From the NCBI GenBank assembly GCA_948567375.1, contig OX419758.1, positions 68,291,965-68,355,964 of the forward strand: a DNA stretch of 64,000 bases, read 5' to 3'. Within the stretch, counting starts at the first letter, position 1; each line of letters begins with the position of its first letter. Below, piece by piece: positions 59,733 through 64,000 of the stretch. The translations under genes and the position numbers were made by a program. The notes under the pieces were generated by a model that worked only from the letters and a program-made list of their open reading frames with translations, did no database searches and had not been told where the DNA came from. This DNA is from Lunularia cruciata (taxonomy: Eukaryota > Streptophyta > Marchantiopsida > Lunulariales > Lunulariaceae).

Positions 59733-60164
59733 TGTAAAAGATCAATAAGAGAATGGAAGATCAAAATAGATGATCATATTAGAATTCGTAAATGAATGAA
59801 ACTCCAAATGCTTAGCATGAGGTTGGGTTTTGGTATTTATAGTGAAATAATACAAAGCTCTTGAGAAGTTTCCAAGGAAGTTTCTTTCTCAAAGCCAACT
59901 TCTTAAAGTGCAATTTAAGCTAGCAAAGAAGCTTCCTTCTAGAAGTTACCTACTTAGCTCAAAAACTAAACTAGCCATTAACTTGGTATGCAAGTTATCC
60001 AATCCTTGGAAGGTACCTAGAAATTTCACACCAACAAATTTCTTATGTGCTTTTAAAAATTCTACTAAGAATTTCCTAGTTGCTTCTAGAACATTCTTAG
60101 AATTCCTAGTTATACTTGGTTTATTTTACTTAATCATTAGCCTTTGCTAACTTTTTTGCTTACA
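59733..60164 (-). repeat. 5' LTR of element E (AB family)
   Basis: 432 bp. The minus strand begins TGTAAGCAAAAAAGTTAGC and ends in GATCTTTTACA. It aligns along its length to the LTRs of copy B, including eroded GAAGCTTC units (59,860-59,945). The most diverged AB LTR here, consistent with E being older than B. Confidence 0.83.
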
Positions 60165-62129
60165 AAATATTATTATATGAAGATTAAAGTAAAGAATTTG
60201 AAAGAATATGATTATATTCTTTCAAAAGTAAAAAAATGGGTTGCTTGGAATGCTCATAAAAAACCTTTTGGAACAAAGTGAAATAAAGTAAAACAATATA
60301 AAAAAATTTAAAGATGCATGAGTTTGAATCATATAAACTAGATTCCATAAAGAGTGAAATATAGAAAATGAAAGTTTAGGATGCTCATGATAAAAGATAT
60401 TGTATATGGAAATTGGGAGAAAATTATATATTGTCTTTATGTATAGAAATTGGAAAGCAAGGGCATTTGAAGTCAAAAGATAGGTATATTAAGGAAGTTT
60501 TTAAATGATTTAATAAACACATAATGGTGAAATTATAATTCTATCATACATAAATTGCAAAGATATAGTGAAATTGGGTTTACTAGGATAAACAATAAAA
60601 ATAATATTCAAAAACATTTCCAAAAAATTTTTCCATAGAGTGTTAATGATTAAAAATAGTGTAGTAATATTATAAGACATAACAAGAATACATGGACTTT
60701 ATACTAGCAATGATTACCTTAACTATAAAACTAGGATTTTAAATCCCTCTCTTAAAAAATTTATAATTATAAGATAAATACAAATGAGAGTTAAAAATCT
60801 TACTTAGGAAGTTAGAAATGATAAGATTGTAGTATTGAAAGTCAACTATATCAGAAGTGAAATGCGTAGTAAGAATTATTACATTCCAAGTTTTGAAATA
60901 CTGACCTTAAATACTGAAAATCATATTCAAGTGATTACAAATTTCCAAACACATTAAATCAATAGAAGTTCATTTTAGCATCTAACTATGGAATACAATA
61001 TGTATAAATTATATTATTAAAATCTTGCAATACTAGAAAACTATTAAAGAAGGAGAAATTTTAATTATGGATTTGAAATGGTAACTTAGGCCTTCAAAGA
61101 TGGATTTTAAAACTCTATTTTCAAATAAATAAGATTATAAATTTAAAAATATATAATAGAAGTAGGATTTCAATGTCTTAGTTAGTAACTAAGAAATAAG
61201 AGCATTAAAATTCCATGATATTGGAAATAAAATAAATAGGAATAAAAGTAGGAATAAATGTGTAGGTCACCTTAAACTCTATAAGTAGGATTCTAGAATC
61301 TTACTCTCAAATGATCAAAATATTTAAAATCCAAATATAAACAATCAAAGTGGAAAATTTTAACCCTACTTTGGAATCATAAAACAAAGCTTGTTAAATA
61401 TAATAAAATAAATTTTCATAAGAAATACACCAAAAAATAGAATGATTTCACATTTGTACTAAATATCCTAAATTTAAAAGTGAAATTCCACAAACTTACT
61501 TTTAAATGAATGAAATTTAAGAGCTCTAAAAAATAAAAGACAAATTTGGCATTCCACAATTTGACATTGGAATGCAAAAATATGTAAATTATAGCATTAA
61601 CATTTTGAAATGCTTAAAAAGAATTGGATGAGGAAAATTGAACTCCAAATTTACAATAGCAAGTGTTAAAATTAGATTCTAAATTTCATTTTTGAATAAT
61701 GGGATTTCAAAATCAAGAAGATACAAGATCTATCCAGAAATTAATATTTAAATATTTTGTTTAAAATGAATGTTGTGGATAAAACACATGAATTCTTAAT
61801 TTAAGTAAGGGTTTAAATTCTTCCTTTAAAGAAGTATTTGCAAACACAAGAGATTTTGGAGGTGAGATTTTTAAATTAAAAAATAGAAAGGAATTGAAAC
61901 AATCAAATGAAATGGAAATGTATTTAAAATGGAATAAATAAATTGTAGAAGAAAGAGATAGTAAAATTTAAGCACAAATATGAAATAAAGTTGCATGGAA
62001 ATTTAATATAGACATAAATAAAAACCAAATTCAGTTTTTGGATATGGATCCATAAATAACAAAGACATTAAAGACATGAACAAGAGAGTCCTAGCTTACA
62101 TTATAAAGTACACATTATTTTCTTACTCA
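60165..62129. repeat. AT-rich DNA with a degenerate ~190-bp periodicity
   Basis: No ORF of note. A loose motif (GGATTTTAAA.TC, TTACTTTTAAAT.AATG, AATTTAAAA) recurs near 60,733, 61,110, 61,290, 61,480, 61,680 and 61,815. It looks like an old, highly diverged tandem array. By eye only. Confidence 0.4.
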
Positions 62130-62196
62130 AAAAAGGTGGCCATGAAGCAAACAAAAAGGATTGGAAGATCCTATCAAGTCATACAAGGGAGAGACA
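62130..62196 (+). repeat. Dispersed repeat R1, copy 5
   Basis: GGATTGGAAGATCCTATCAA and GTCATACAAGGGAGAGA match R1 with C-to-T changes at former CpG/CC positions; upstream GGCCATGAAGC matches the CG-rich block. Confidence 0.6.
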
Positions 62197-62197
62197 A

Positions 62198-62475
62198 TTT
62201 GCTTACTTAGGTCTAATTCTAGGTCTTTTTAATTGATAGTAGATCCATAGAGAATAAAGTTGTTGAGCACAAGAACATGAGAATCTTAGACTACATTATA
62301 AGTATAGAATATTTGCTTACCTAGATCTAATTCTAGGTCTTTCTAATGGATACTAGAGAGCATAAAGATCCATAAAGAACAACGATATGGTGCACAAGTA
62401 CAAGAGAATCATAAATTATATTATAAAGTATATGTATTTGCTCACTTAGGTCTAATCTAGGCTTTTCTAATAGAT
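62198..62475 (+). repeat. Tandem repeat of 113-127 bp, about two and a half units
   Basis: Units start at 62,198, 62,312 and 62,437 with TTTGCTTACTTAGGTCTAAT-type sequence and continue through TAGATCCATAGAGAATAAAG and GAGCACAAGAACATGAGAAT. A half unit lies before R1 at about 62,040-62,115, so R1 copy 5 is inserted in or beside the array. Confidence 0.8.
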
Positions 62476-63003
62476 TGTGGAAAAAATTAGTTAATCTAAG
62501 CAGGAGAGAAAATGGTAGTATTCATATATAGATAAAAGTAGAAACCTACACAATCATTTTTTTTTTACATGATATTGTGCAGATTTTTAGCAATTTTTAT
62601 TTTATCATAAGTTTTAAGGTTAAGCAAGCAAAATGGAGTTTGATTGGTAAATCTTAACATTATGCAAGGAGTTCAACATCAAGAATGAAAAAAGTTAGAA
62701 TAAAACTCAATATATTTTAATAGAATATAAAACAAAAAATATTTTACATACAATCTTGGATAATCGAACTTTTTAACTTTTGAAGCTTACAAAGAATCAT
62801 AATTTTTGAATTGCACTTCCTCTTTAGAAAGATGTTTAATTCCATAATGAAATTTTTATCTCAAGAATTAGAATTCTAGAATTGTACTTGATCATGAAGA
62901 AATGCACAATCTAAATGCACAATCATGCTTGCTTTTGGTTGTCATGACATTTGTAGAGCCAAAGCTAGTTTGCTTGAATTTGGAGTTGATAGTCTTGGTC
63001 GCT
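62476..63003. other. AT-rich spacer
   Basis: No gene, repeat or RNA gene is seen. Confidence 0.6.
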
Positions 63004-63612
63004 TGTAATACCATTAGCTTGACATATTATCTCTAGGTGGAATTTGGCTTATTAATATATGTAAGGATGTTATATATGATAGTCTAAGTAGATTAGATAG
63101 AGGTGTCACCAAAAAAGTACTTCCACTAATAGGCTAGAGGTAGAAAACACCCCAAAAACTTTAAAGCCAATTTCAAAGGCCTAAAGGGATGAATTAGACC
63201 TAAAAAATGGCAACATCCTCCCTTTGGCAAAAAAGTGTTTGCCTAACCTCCCATGTTCATCTTGTCAAGAGCTTTCTAATTGTACTTTCATAATAACATG
63301 GATCAATGTTGTTTTGAGCTTCTTACAAGAAGATTCTCTAAAGATTCTCTTTAGTCAAACTTGTTTGACCAACCAGATAGGACAAGGACCAACATATCAC
63401 CCATTCATGCAACTAATCTAAGGTTGGAGTTTGTTTATAGGTCACCAATCCAATGTATCTGATTCAAAGGTGGAGCTCTCTTTGAGGGGATCCTCCATGC
63501 TATATAATAAACACAAGGTGCTCCTTTGGAGGCATGGGAGTATTGAGTGCTGAAGCTTGTCTTTCCTTTTTTGTGTTTCTCTTGAGGGTTCTCTTGTCCT
63601 TGGAACATTACA
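63004..63612 (+). repeat. Family-D LTR, copy D'' (probable 5' LTR)
   Basis: 609 bp, TGTAATACC...GGAACATTACA, the reverse-orientation homologue of 55,011-55,592 and 32,981-33,725. It is followed by TGATATCAAAGTTTG (63,614-63,628), which differs from the tRNA-iMet primer site only by transitions in its first 12 bases. This sets the orientation of the family. Confidence 0.75.
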
Positions 63613-64000
63613 ATGATATCAAAGTTTGTGTTTTAATCCAAGAGAGTGGATCGCACGTCTTGGAGGAACACAAGCTACTGAGATTGAGTAATTTCAAGGG
63701 AAAAATCATAGTGCATTCAATAGATTGGGGGTGTTCTAGAGAGACAATGGGATGGAGACTCCTAGAGGACAATTTCATGCACCTCACTTTGATTACACAA
63801 ATCATATGCCATCTATTAGAACATAGAGTGGATATTCTTTCCTAGAGCAATGGAAACAATGTATTTTGAACAAAAGGGTGCTTATTCCTTGGGCATAGAG
63901 TTGTAGAAGGTAGTTGTTCAAGGTATTTCAAGATAATTATTGAAATATTGCATGAGGTGTAGAGAGTTAGAGTGACATCCATCTTTGGGATGTACAGTTT
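63613..64000 (+). mobile_element. Start of a family-D internal region (cut by window end)
   Basis: Begins with the primer-site-like sequence. An ORF runs through 63,534-63,845 across the LTR end without a recognisable domain. Continues past the window. Confidence 0.5.

Noticed and set aside
59733..60164. Solo LTR of the AB family
   Set aside because: A decayed primer site and collinear gag sequence to its left show it is the 5' LTR of element E, which is split by copy B.

Overview
The window looks like nuclear DNA of a land plant, and I would guess a bryophyte such as a moss. That guess is inference. It rests on two clean single-exon nuclear genes of plant families (a plastid-type ABCF ATPase and a PRISE-type short-chain reductase) inside long AT-rich DNA full of decayed LTR retrotransposons with plant-type initiator-tRNA-Met primer sites. 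There are no bacterial operons, rRNAs or CRISPR arrays.

Region by region: 1-2,150 is AT-rich and gene-free, with a dispersed repeat (R1) and a microsatellite. 2,150-5,196 holds a promoter block and the ABCF gene (+). 5,197-12,900 is AT-rich and gene-poor, with further R1 copies. 12,900-14,024 is the PRISE gene (-). About 15,000-21,080 is a decayed Ty1/copia element on the minus strand. 21,083-25,800 is a GC- and CpG-richer stretch without convincing ORFs or transposon domains, but with two snap-back hairpins; a third perfect palindrome lies at 27,025. 25,800-29,700 is low-complexity AT-rich DNA. From 29,705 to the end the window is almost wholly LTR retrotransposon.

The retrotransposon block contains three LTR families plus one unclassified insertion. 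(1) A Ty3/gypsy chromovirus ('AB family'): truncated copy A (29,705-31,735, +); nearly full-length copy B (48,764-58,856, +), with two LTRs, PBS, TSD and a relic chromodomain; and copy E (-), whose 5' LTR is 59,733-60,164 and whose gag was split by B. (2) A second Ty3/gypsy family on the minus strand in two tandem copies (element 2, about 35,618-42,559; element 1, about 44,883-48,566), separated by one composite LTR region. Its integrase ends in a C4HC3 PHD finger, well preserved at 45,052-45,303. (3) A small-LTR family D (32,981-33,725; solo LTR 55,011-55,592; 63,004-63,612). (4) Element C (49,846-53,655), bounded by TG/CA and a 5-bp target duplication, sits inside the gag of B.

The relative order of insertion can be read from the sequence: E was hit by B, and B was hit independently by C and by a D element that later became a solo LTR. 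Target duplications and primer sites differ mostly by C-to-T/G-to-A transitions, the decay expected of methylated silent DNA. The two genes work independently: one in plastid translation or ribosome function (inferred from the ABCF family), the other in NADPH-dependent reduction of enone-type substrates (family knowledge). The most unusual item is the PHD-finger gypsy family lying next to a chromodomain gypsy family.
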